Assembly: GCA_947499755.1 (NCBI GenBank) | Contig: CANMPU010000047.1 | Span: 1-7,163 of the forward strand | DNA from: Betaproteobacteria bacterium | Lineage (GTDB): Bacteria; Pseudomonadota; Gammaproteobacteria; Burkholderiales; CANMPU01 | Length of the DNA: 7,163 nucleotides | Direction of reading: 5' to 3' | Shown here: in pieces, positions 1-6,238 of the stretch | Position numbering within the stretch: position 1 is the first letter of the stretch | Layout of the letters: each line of letters begins with the position of its first letter | Translations under genes and position numbers: made by a program | The notes under the pieces: model-generated | Seen by the model: the letters and a program-made list of their open reading frames with translations, nothing else | Databases searched by the model: none | Told to the model about the DNA's origin: nothing

Positions 1-38
1 GAATCAAGGTGTAGGTAGCCGAATACGAGTAGCCGTAG

Positions 39-1125
39 ATATTTCTATGGGTATTGGCGTGGGTCATTTCATTACTCGCTGCGTTAAATTGCGGTGCGCA
101 GGTCGTCATCCCTGATCCGGATTGGACGCCAGATTTGCGAAGGGCGATATTGGCTACGCATGGGTTTCATGCGGTTATCGAACGCAATTATTGCGTGAAA
201 TATAACAAGCAATATTCGGTAAAAGAATTTTCAAACGAAAAAAATGGTGTTTGGTTATTCACTTCCGGAACCACCGCTACTCCGAAAGCCCAGTTCCGCT
301 CGGTCGAAGCATTGATTGCAATGGTAGATAGGGTAAAAGAGCGTTCGTCAGGGCTTTTGTCATTGACCCGCCCTAGTGCGCTCGTGCTCGCGCCGCTACA
401 TCATGGTTTCGGGTTAGTGAGGGGGCTCTTATTAATGTTTTCCCTTGGGGCGGGAGTGATCGCGGCGACCTCCGTTTCTGCGGACCACGCTATCCTTCTT
501 TCCCAGAAATTCAACGTGTCGATTATTTATGGATGGCCCTCGCATTTTAGAAGCTTAAACGAATTTGGGGATCGTACCACGTTAGCAAATCTTTCCTTGA
601 AATGGTGTGTCAGTTCTTCCTTGCCACTTGATCCGCAGGTCGCACAGCGATTTTGGCAGCAAACCGGCTGCTGAATTAGGCAGCAGTATGGTACAACCGA
701 AACGGGCCCGCTTTGTTTAGCTAGCCTGGAGCATGATGCCAAACGCCGCTTTTGTGTTGGTCGTCCATTATCGGGGATTGACGTTTCCGTATATGGAGAC
801 GATGGTAATCTTGTGCCTCACGATCAAAACGGAGAACTGGGGGTAAGTATTGATCAACCTACACCAAGCTCATCTATCTCTCAGGCTAAGTCACCATGGA
901 TGACGGGTGATATAGGGTATATGGACGATGAAGGCAGGGTGTATGTGTTACGTCGAAGAACGCCGTTTATAGACGAAAGAAAAAATATGTAACTGGTGTC
1001 TCGCAACTGCCTGGTCCTAGAAAGATAAGTATCGCAAAAGCAATTGCTGAATAATGCAAAGGTAATTCTAGAAGAAGTAGTCTACGCGATCGAACCGGTA
1101 AGGTCAGTTAGACCATTGCGTTTAT
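39..1125 (+). pseudogene. Decayed AMP-dependent acyl-CoA synthetase / AMP-binding ligase
   Basis: This is a remnant of an ANL-superfamily adenylating enzyme, the family that activates a carboxylate with ATP to an acyl-adenylate and usually then a thioester. The open stretch 54-671 gives about 206 residues, with a P-loop-like motif FTSGTTATPKA (from position 258) and a motif resembling A4 (LAPLHHGFGL). An in-frame TGA at 672-674 interrupts it. Reading the same frame past the stop gives the A5 motif QQYGTTETG (684-707) and an A7-like motif TGDIGYMDDEGRVYVLRR (903-956), until a second stop, TAA, at 990-992. Beyond that, fragments in a shifted frame (983-1051) and back in the first frame (1059-1142) look like a decayed C-terminal domain. 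Upstream of 39 the frame has three TAG codons (12, 30, 36), so the N-terminal 50 or more residues are missing or in other frames. The P-loop also has Ala where Gly is usual (GTTA for GTTG). The substrate cannot be told; an aryl-polyene-type or fatty-acid ligase is possible. The family call is firm and non-functionality is very likely. Confidence 0.85.
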
Positions 1126-1947
1126 TCAAGTATCTTGGCATATGAGTATTTCACCTTTCCCATCGCAGGCACGATCACCCATTAATCGCTGTACGCGCAC
1201 CTGCGCTGGAAACTCAGAGAATTTACTGTGCAGTTTTCTCCAAGATTTGAAAAGAAATTTTAGATACAGTAGGTCATGGTTACCACAATCGCTAAAGGTC
1301 GCGAGCATTGAATCCGGCGCGTTGCGTAGAATTAGCGTTCCACGCTTCATAGCAAATCCCGTGAAGTCTGCTGTCTTACCCATAACGGCAATGGTACCGG
1401 CGAGCATTCTGGATGCGCAGTAGGCGCCAGCATTTCCTTCGATTAAAACGGTGCCGCGACGCATTCGATCTCCGACCCTGTCTCCTGCATCACCGTTAAT
1501 GATGACTATACCGCCCATCAAGCCATATTTATCGCCTGGAATCGCCGAAGCCAAGAAGTGGCCAGCGTTGCCGCGTATCTCTAGCGCGCCCTTTTTCATA
1601 CCGCTAGCTGTGTAGTCACCACTGTTACCGTGAATAGTAATTCTTCCGTCCCGCATGCCGAACCCGGTGTAGGAACCAACGCTACCATGGACGGTAATGG
1701 CGCCCGTGCCCATGTTTTGCCCAATACGATCGAGTTTATCGCAACTGTCTTTGATCACGATGTGGTTTGATTCGGAGCCGCTGACGTTAAACAAATCGCC
1801 CACACATATTTTTTGATTGCCCGACTCCAATCGGATGCTGCATATTTCCTGAAGATTTTTTTTCCCAAGTTGGTCTGGTGTAATTGGCGATAGATCAACG
1901 CGGAAACGTGGAATCGATTTCAATTTCAATGTAAGCAAATGCATCAT
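1126..1947 (-). CDS. fhcC: Formyltransferase/hydrolase complex subunit C (FhcC, formylmethanofuran dehydrogenase subunit C-like)
   Basis: FhcC is the structural subunit C of the cytoplasmic methanofuran-dependent formyltransferase/hydrolase complex, homologous to FwdC/FmdC and to the C-terminal domain of glutamate synthase. The 273-residue product has an N-terminal segment of about 70 residues. A right-handed beta-helix follows, built on a 19-residue repeat: Met residues at 79, 98, 117, 162, 181 and 200, each usually followed by GxI/VxxxG, mark successive turns, with one longer turn around 133-146. The tail ends in GKGEIL, as expected for the family. It is the last gene of the fhcBADC operon, 30 nt after fhcD. 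Two ATG codons stand in tandem. The first is preferred because AGGAAA at 1958-1963 lies 10 nt upstream; the second would be 13 nt away. In the characterised bacterial complex this subunit helps hold FhcD near FhcA; that role is family knowledge. The TGA stop lies close to the decayed ligase gene on the other strand. Confidence 0.95.
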   Translation of the reverse strand: MMHLLTLKLKSIPRFRVDLSPITPDQLGKKNLQEICSIRLESGNQKICVGDLFNVSGSESNHIVIKDSCDKLDRIGQNMGTGAITVHGSVGSYTGFGMRDGRITIHGNSGDYTASGMKKGALEIRGNAGHFLASAIPGDKYGLMGGIVIINGDAGDRVGDRMRRGTVLIEGNAGAYCASRMLAGTIAVMGKTADFTGFAMKRGTLILRNAPDSMLATFSDCGNHDLLYLKFLFKSWRKLHSKFSEFPAQVRVQRLMGDRACDGKGEILICQDT

Positions 1948-1957
1948 GATGTACTAT

Positions 1958-1963
1958 TTTCCT
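1958..1963 (-). promoter_or_regulatory. Ribosome binding site of fhcC
   Basis: On the minus strand AGGAAA lies 10 nt before the first of two adjacent ATG codons. It is the only purine-rich Shine-Dalgarno-like string in the 30-nt gap after fhcD, and it favours the first ATG (1945-1947) over the second (1942-1944). Confidence 0.6.
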
Positions 1964-1977
1964 GAGCCGCATCCGGG

Positions 1978-2874
1978 TTAGGATAGGATTTCATGGAGAT
2001 AAAAATCATGTTGGCCCAACTTTCCACCATAATCGCCCGCGCTAATGCGCTTAATGCCGTTGGCACTACCCAATTTACAAACCGCCATGATCCCGACACG
2101 CATGGCTGTTCTGACATCGTTTTCTGTAAGCCCATCGATAACGATCTCGAGAATTGATTCGACGCCGGGCGAAATTTCGCTGTGTGTCAGCCCACGAATG
2201 GTTGGGCAGAACGCATCATTCGTGGAGGCAGGTAGAGATTTATATTTTGAGCCGACCTTGGAGCCGGAGCGTACGACGCCGCCCGGGAACGGCATAATAA
2301 CGTTCGGGATCTTACGCATCGCCTCGATCGCAGCTTCGCACGCAGTCAGTGCTTGCCCCAGCGATTCTGCTAAGATCAAAAAATTGCCACCGCCTATAGC
2401 TTTGACCATACCGGTTGTGGCTTCGCAAAGAAATTCTCCATCCATTACGGGGATGCGCCAAAAGCGTCGTCCATCGATCATTTTGGATGATTGGTAGCCA
2501 TCGCCGAAATAGCGCAAGAACTTGCCGAGCGGAAGCGGTTCGTCTGATTCTATACCCGCGTATAAAGCGCTAGAGGGTGACGTTAAAACACATTGGCTAG
2601 CGCGCTTTTCCAACTGCTTTGTCAGCTTGGACGCAGAAACACAAAACAATAATACCGATGCACCTGGGCGACCGTCAGGTGTTTCTTCCGGGTCGAGTTT
2701 TCGTTCGATACCTGCTTCGCAATCACACCCGATAACCGAGGTGGCAAATCCGGTCATGGCAATCGCCGAGTGGTAGGCCCATTTTAAATTGTGGGCGGTG
2801 ATGATCACGCGCGTTGCCTTCATGCCGAAAGCCTCGGCAAACGCATCGTCTATGGTTACGCCATTTATGATCAC
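1978..2874 (-). CDS. fhcD: Formylmethanofuran:tetrahydromethanopterin formyltransferase (FhcD / Ftr)
   Basis: FhcD catalyses reversible formyl transfer between formyl-H4MPT and methanofuran. In methylotrophs it runs toward formylmethanofuran, feeding FhcA. The product is 298 residues, about the same as the archaeal Ftr enzymes (near 297), and is collinear with them. It has the N-terminal strand INGVTIDDAFAEAFGMKATR (3-22), a first-lobe segment RPGASVLLF (69-77), GGGNFLILAE (161-170) opening the second lobe, the highly conserved FPGGVVRSGSKVGSKY (196-211), STNDAFCPT (217-225) and RISAGDYGGKLG (276-287). Translation starts at GTG (2872-2874), which overlaps the fhcA TGA in a GTGA arrangement; AAGAGG five nt upstream supports it. 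The next in-frame Met is at residue 18, inside the conserved N-terminus, so it cannot be the start. The stop is TAA, 30 nt before fhcC. No residue looks anomalous; the gene is judged intact and functional. Confidence 0.97.
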   Translation of the reverse strand: MIINGVTIDDAFAEAFGMKATRVIITAHNLKWAYHSAIAMTGFATSVIGCDCEAGIERKLDPEETPDGRPGASVLLFCVSASKLTKQLEKRASQCVLTSPSSALYAGIESDEPLPLGKFLRYFGDGYQSSKMIDGRRFWRIPVMDGEFLCEATTGMVKAIGGGNFLILAESLGQALTACEAAIEAMRKIPNVIMPFPGGVVRSGSKVGSKYKSLPASTNDAFCPTIRGLTHSEISPGVESILEIVIDGLTENDVRTAMRVGIMAVCKLGSANGIKRISAGDYGGKLGQHDFYLHEILS

Positions 2875-4541
2875 GATGGCCTCTTATTACAGGGATGAAT
2901 GGTCATTCTGGAACCGTTCCCGCATTCAGATAACTCGTCATCACTAATCTTAAAATTATCCAGATTGACAGTGTGATAGCGCTCAAAGTAAGCACGTAAC
3001 CGCTTTTCAATGGCGCCATCAAATTCAGGTTTTACAATGTGGATGTCACCCAGTGTAATTTTTACGATAGCGCCATCTTTCGCCACTAACTCGCCACGCT
3101 TAAACACATAAAGTGGCTTTGCAAACATTATTTCCGGGTCATCGTTTGTGTGATAAACCACGATATCTGCGTTAGCGCCAACCCCTATATGCCCATGCCC
3201 CGATAGACCTAAAATTTTTGCCGGCGCTGCGCGCGTCATAATCGCGATTTCATATAGAGAATATTCGCGTTCGATACTTCCAAGCGTGGTCATTTTTATC
3301 GCATCCGCGTGTATCGTCGACAGCACACTTTTACGAAAGCTTTTGTCCATTAGAAGTTTGATTAAGTGCGGGTAACTCGTAAAGGGCGCACCATTTGGGT
3401 GGTCGGTCGTCAGAAATATTCTCCACGGATCTTGCACCAGCAAAAAAATCTCTAATCCGATGGCCCATTGCAATGCGTTGACGAAATTTTTATCGCGATA
3501 TTTAAACGGAACGACGCCGCATCCGGCATCACATTCGATATCCATGACCACCCATTTTTTAGGGTTGGCATGATGTGCGTTGCGGTGTTGGGACATGTTG
3601 TCGCCGGAAGCAGTAACGGTTTGACCAAACATGATTTGTCCAACGTCGACGCTTACATTGGAGTTTTTATTTATCGCTTCAGCTATGCGCGCCGCACCGG
3701 AGGAAAACTTGTAGTCTCCCTCAGTCCCATAACTATGAAATTGGATATGTGTAATGTGGATCGGCAATCCCTCTGCCGCCCCCATCGTTATTAACGTACT
3801 GTCATCGCTCCCCGGCACCCCCAAATTACTTGCATGGACATGCAGTGGATGCGGCACGCCGAGATCATGTAGCGCACGTGTGAGCGTCTTTAGTATTTGT
3901 CGAGGTGTGAGACGGTAATAGCTGTGTTCTTCATCAACATCGAGTTTGCGTTGATTGAATTTGAACGCGCTGATTCCGCCGGGATTGACCACTTTTATCC
4001 CGATGCATTTTGCGGCATGCAGTGTCCAGGCAACGTAGTCATTGATCAATTGCTGATCTTCATTTGCTGCCATCATACGTAAGAAAAAATCGTCGTTCCC
4101 GAGGAGCGCATAGCCACCCTTGTCGACGATAGGCGTATCGCCCATCTCCATGTGCGCTTGACGTGCATTTATTGGGAGCACCGCTGGTTCAAAGCAGGCG
4201 GTATATCCCATTTCGGTATAACGATAACCTGTCGCGAGTGTGGAGGGGGCCGCACGGCCACAACACGAGCGTGTTAAATTGCTACGCTCAAGAATGTCCT
4301 GACGATGGTCTTCCGGTAACATGGCACGTGCGATGTTGACCTTGCCACCGCCAATATGGGTATGCAGATCAATTGCGCCAGCCATGACGATCTTTCCGTT
4401 TAGGTCATAGGTTTCGTCAATGCGCGAATGATCGTGTGGGCGCGAGACAATGCATCCATCCTGTACGAAAATGTCGCGGATAACCCCATTTTCGTTGTTA
4501 GCAGGATCATAAACTTTCCCACCAACAAGTTTAATTAACAT
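2871..4541 (-). CDS. fhcA: Formylmethanofuran hydrolase subunit A (FhcA, amidohydrolase superfamily)
   Basis: FhcA hydrolyses formylmethanofuran to formate and methanofuran, the formate-releasing step of H4MPT-dependent formaldehyde oxidation. It is homologous to FwdA/FmdA and belongs to the amidohydrolase superfamily with a binuclear metal centre. The 556-residue sequence keeps every expected site. These are an N-terminal beta-sandwich strand set; DLHTHIGGGKVN with the HxH metal ligands H60 and H62; GIKVVNPGG with K183, the probable carboxylated bridging lysine; HVHASNLG with H236; ITHIQFHSYG with H265; and TTDHPNGAPF with D380, the probable catalytic Asp. WVVMDIECDAGCGVVPF (330-346) is a family signature whose exact role I do not assign. 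Residue roles are transferred from FwdA. The start is ATG with AAGGAA 5 nt upstream. The gene lies 27 nt after fhcB and overlaps fhcD by 4 nt. The polar, Cys/Lys-containing C-terminal tail after about residue 540 looks variable. Confidence 0.97.
   Translation of the reverse strand: MLIKLVGGKVYDPANNENGVIRDIFVQDGCIVSRPHDHSRIDETYDLNGKIVMAGAIDLHTHIGGGKVNIARAMLPEDHRQDILERSNLTRSCCGRAAPSTLATGYRYTEMGYTACFEPAVLPINARQAHMEMGDTPIVDKGGYALLGNDDFFLRMMAANEDQQLINDYVAWTLHAAKCIGIKVVNPGGISAFKFNQRKLDVDEEHSYYRLTPRQILKTLTRALHDLGVPHPLHVHASNLGVPGSDDSTLITMGAAEGLPIHITHIQFHSYGTEGDYKFSSGAARIAEAINKNSNVSVDVGQIMFGQTVTASGDNMSQHRNAHHANPKKWVVMDIECDAGCGVVPFKYRDKNFVNALQWAIGLEIFLLVQDPWRIFLTTDHPNGAPFTSYPHLIKLLMDKSFRKSVLSTIHADAIKMTTLGSIEREYSLYEIAIMTRAAPAKILGLSGHGHIGVGANADIVVYHTNDDPEIMFAKPLYVFKRGELVAKDGAIVKITLGDIHIVKPEFDGAIEKRLRAYFERYHTVNLDNFKISDDELSECGNGSRMTIHPCNKRPS
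2880..2885 (-). promoter_or_regulatory. Ribosome binding site deciding the GTG start of fhcD
   Basis: Minus-strand AAGAGG, inside the 3' end of fhcA, sits 5 nt before the GTG at 2872-2874. The site supports a GTG start overlapping the fhcA stop and suggests translational coupling of the two catalytic subunits. Confidence 0.65.
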
Positions 4542-4546
4542 ATAGT

Positions 4547-4552
4547 TTCCTT
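4547..4552 (-). promoter_or_regulatory. Ribosome binding site of fhcA
   Basis: Minus-strand AAGGAA lies 5 nt before the fhcA ATG (4539-4541), in the 27-nt gap between fhcB and fhcA. It is the best Shine-Dalgarno match among the four operon genes. Confidence 0.65.
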
Positions 4553-4568
4553 AAAACCTTATATGCAT

Positions 4569-5852
4569 TTACAGCAATTTTTGCAGCGCGCCGATCACGT
4601 GAGCAACTGCTGGAAGCGAATTCGTTCTTAATTGGCGCAGCGGCAATGCGACGACAGTATCACTGCGAAAGATATGCCCAGAATGGTCTAGCCCTGGCGT
4701 GGCAACGGGTATAAAAACGTCAGGCTCATTTTCAAATTGCATGCCCGCACAACCTAGCACAATAGACGGGATTTTCGTGGCAGGTGGCGTGCGTTGCGCT
4801 TGGTAACTCGAAACCCAAAGCAAGGTGTCTACGGCCCCTTGCGCCAAAAGTGACGTCGTAGTGAAATGGTGGGGATCGTAGCTCGGACGACCATTAGCCA
4901 GGCTAACGGGAAGCGAAAAGCCAATTTGCCAGGTTGTAACTTGATTTGCCGTCAGATCTGAATCATTTCCGCCAAGAGGCAGGCCACAAGTTCGCGTGGT
5001 CTTATTTAAATACTTAACTAATTCACATAAACTTTGAATGGTCAGTTCAGCATGAGGGAAATCTAAATCTGCGACTGCCCAGACGATGACTCCGTAACGC
5101 GCGTTGCTAAGTTTACTTATTAATTTTTCGAGTACTTGTATTGACACGCCCGCTATTTCAGTTGCTTCTATATGTTTGCCCGTCGCAATACACCGTAGCG
5201 CGCCCATGATCTCGCCTAGTTTTTCCTGGTTGCAAGGGATTACCAAGGGCTGCCTGCCGTTTGGTGCAACACCGGGCTGGGTGTTTTTAATGTCCCCAAG
5301 GTAAACGATTTCGCGCTTTAGCTCCTCGCTAAATAAATGGTCCTTGTTCCACACCAGACGTTCAAAAAAACGCGGGAAGCGGGTTACTGCGTCGGTTCCG
5401 ACTAACACAATGAGATCCGCGCGGTTTTTTACCTCGCTAAATGTTGTAGTAATCCAGCCGCTGTTTTGCAAGACGGACAGATTGCGCGTTAAGGCTGCGC
5501 TATTGGGGTGATCAAGTATTGCGCCGCAACGGTCGGCTAATGATGTGATTGCACGCATTCCTGATACGTCAGTCATCAGACCAGAAAACAAAGGCTGCGC
5601 CGAACCGCGCAACAGCCCCGCAGCCTCAGCAATTGCGTGACCCAACTCGTTGTCCCCGACGGGTTTCCCAGAAACACGGGGCCGCAGGTCCGAGGCGTTT
5701 ACTGAACTTAATTGCGCAAACGCTAATTTGCTTAAAGAACAGCCGTTAGCCGTAACTTCCAATTTTTCGTTGATTAAGCTTGTACTTAGGTCGTCACATA
5801 CGAGCCCGCAAAATGGACAGGTAATATTATTTCTTGAGGCAAGTTTGTTCAT
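4569..5852 (-). CDS. fhcB: Formyltransferase/hydrolase complex subunit B (FhcB, formylmethanofuran dehydrogenase subunit B-like)
   Basis: This is the first gene of the fhcBADC operon. The 427-residue protein is related to FwdB/FmdB, the molybdopterin- or tungstopterin-containing catalytic subunit of archaeal formylmethanofuran dehydrogenase. In the bacterial complex it is regarded as non-redox and structural. The N-terminus has CPFCGLVCDD and NGC, giving Cys at 12, 15, 19 and 38, the spacing of a [4Fe-4S] site. The segment DHPNSAALTRNLSVLQNSGW (114-133), followed by EVKNRADLIVLVGTDA, aligns with the archaeal region that carries the catalytic Cys or selenocysteine (C-H-G-P-S). Here that Cys is absent, with RNLS in its place. 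GLPLGGNDSD (about 290-299) is recognisable from the same fold. No strong Shine-Dalgarno precedes the ATG at 5850-5852; this start is chosen because it is the first ATG and lies just before the conserved Cys motif. A candidate promoter lies about 45 nt upstream. Confidence 0.93.
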   Translation of the reverse strand: MNKLASRNNITCPFCGLVCDDLSTSLINEKLEVTANGCSLSKLAFAQLSSVNASDLRPRVSGKPVGDNELGHAIAEAAGLLRGSAQPLFSGLMTDVSGMRAITSLADRCGAILDHPNSAALTRNLSVLQNSGWITTTFSEVKNRADLIVLVGTDAVTRFPRFFERLVWNKDHLFSEELKREIVYLGDIKNTQPGVAPNGRQPLVIPCNQEKLGEIMGALRCIATGKHIEATEIAGVSIQVLEKLISKLSNARYGVIVWAVADLDFPHAELTIQSLCELVKYLNKTTRTCGLPLGGNDSDLTANQVTTWQIGFSLPVSLANGRPSYDPHHFTTTSLLAQGAVDTLLWVSSYQAQRTPPATKIPSIVLGCAGMQFENEPDVFIPVATPGLDHSGHIFRSDTVVALPLRQLRTNSLPAVAHVIGALQKLL

Positions 5853-5896
5853 TAAGCGAATGGAATCACGTTGATTTTCTAAAGAGAAAGCCGACC

Positions 5897-5926
5897 ATTA
5901 TATTTGATCTTGACCTCTTACGTACA
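5897..5926 (-). promoter_or_regulatory. Candidate sigma-70 promoter of the fhcBADC operon
   Basis: The minus strand carries a perfect TATAAT at 5902-5897. Eighteen nt upstream is TGTACG (5926-5921), a weak -35 with three of six consensus bases. Transcription would start near 5890, leaving a leader of about 38 nt before fhcB. The -10 is convincing. The weak -35 would fit a promoter that needs an activator, but that is inference. Confidence 0.4.
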
Positions 5927-5932
5927 CAGCCA

Positions 5933-5961
5933 TTGACAGTGTATTCACAGCAAACTACAGT
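5933..5961 (+). promoter_or_regulatory. Candidate sigma-70 promoter reading toward the beta-RFAP synthase gene
   Basis: The plus strand carries a perfect -35, TTGACA (5933-5938), and after exactly 17 nt the -10-like TACAGT (5956-5961, four of six consensus bases). Transcription would begin near 5968, giving a leader of about 270 nt before the ATG at 6239. This long leader is the main reason for caution. Confidence 0.33.
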
Positions 5962-6018
5962 AGCACTACTGATTGGCGACTACACTCGTAGCTTCGCGAC
6001 CACCGAAGAAAATAATAA

Positions 6019-6123
6019 TTACGCGCCCTTGGCCCGGGATTAATTTCAGAACGGCGTGAAAAGTATCAGTGTCGTCAGTGTAACGAATGGTGTTTATTAA
6101 AGGGTGGTGCGATAAGGTGCTAA
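6019..6123 (+). pseudogene. Possible remnant of a Cys-rich (zinc-ribbon-like) coding sequence
   Basis: One frame from 6019 to a TAA at 6121-6123 reads through EKYQCRQCNEWC and ends GGAIRC just before the stop. It contains a CxxC pair (codons at 6070 and 6079) and further Cys at 6091 and 6118, the look of a zinc-ribbon half. It has no ATG, GTG or TTG start and no Shine-Dalgarno, so it is not a gene as it stands. A neighbouring frame immediately upstream, ending at a TAA at 6041-6043, reads GDYTRSFATTEENNNYAPLARD. The two could be parts of one protein joined by a frameshift. I do not recognise the family. Chance composition is a real alternative. Confidence 0.2.
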
Positions 6124-6238
6124 ATCGCTGCTGATTTTCGACTCGACAAAACAGATAATATTCAAAGCGGGTTGATCCAAGGCAACATTGTTTCTCAATC
6201 GAATATTCTGAGTAATTTGACTTTTATAACGATACGTC

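Larger units (their letters stand above)
5853..6238. other. Divergent intergenic region between fhcB and the beta-RFAP synthase gene
   Basis: This is a 386-nt gap between two genes pointing away from each other, so it must hold the control signals for the fhc operon and probably for the methanopterin gene. It contains one promoter-like element on each strand (5897-5926 minus, 5933-5961 plus), with the two -35-like hexamers only six bases apart. The right half, about 5962-6238, has no promoter of comparable quality. It holds a short Cys-rich coding-like stretch described separately. No tRNA, riboswitch fold or terminator was recognised by eye. Confidence 0.7.

Noticed and set aside
672..674. 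TGA read as an amino acid (stop reassignment or selenocysteine) in the ligase
   Set aside because: fhcA and fhcC both end with TGA, so TGA works as a stop here. ANL enzymes have no selenocysteine at this place, and a second stop (TAA at 990) plus missing N-terminal coding point to simple decay.
1102..1114. GGTC/GACC inverted repeat as a rho-independent terminator
   Set aside because: The stem has only four base pairs and no run of T follows it on the minus strand.
1142..1423. Plus-strand 93-codon open frame
   Set aside because: It is antisense to fhcC, which has clear 19-residue repeats; no protein motif is seen in the plus-strand reading.
5834..6043. Plus-strand open frame of 69 codons as an intact small gene
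   Set aside because: Its ATG lies inside the fhcB start region, the first half is low in protein-like features and it covers the candidate promoters. Only its last part might be a coding remnant.
6067..6081. CAGTGT direct repeat as an operator or attachment site
   Set aside because: Two six-base copies separated by three bases are explained by the repeated Gln-Cys codons of the QCRQC reading, and six-base repeats are common by chance.
6225..6230. TATAAC as a -10 box giving a nearly leaderless beta-RFAP synthase transcript
   Set aside because: The hexamer matches five of six bases, but the regions 16-18 nt upstream (AATATT and neighbours) have no -35 similarity. In an A+T-rich stretch this match is weak evidence.
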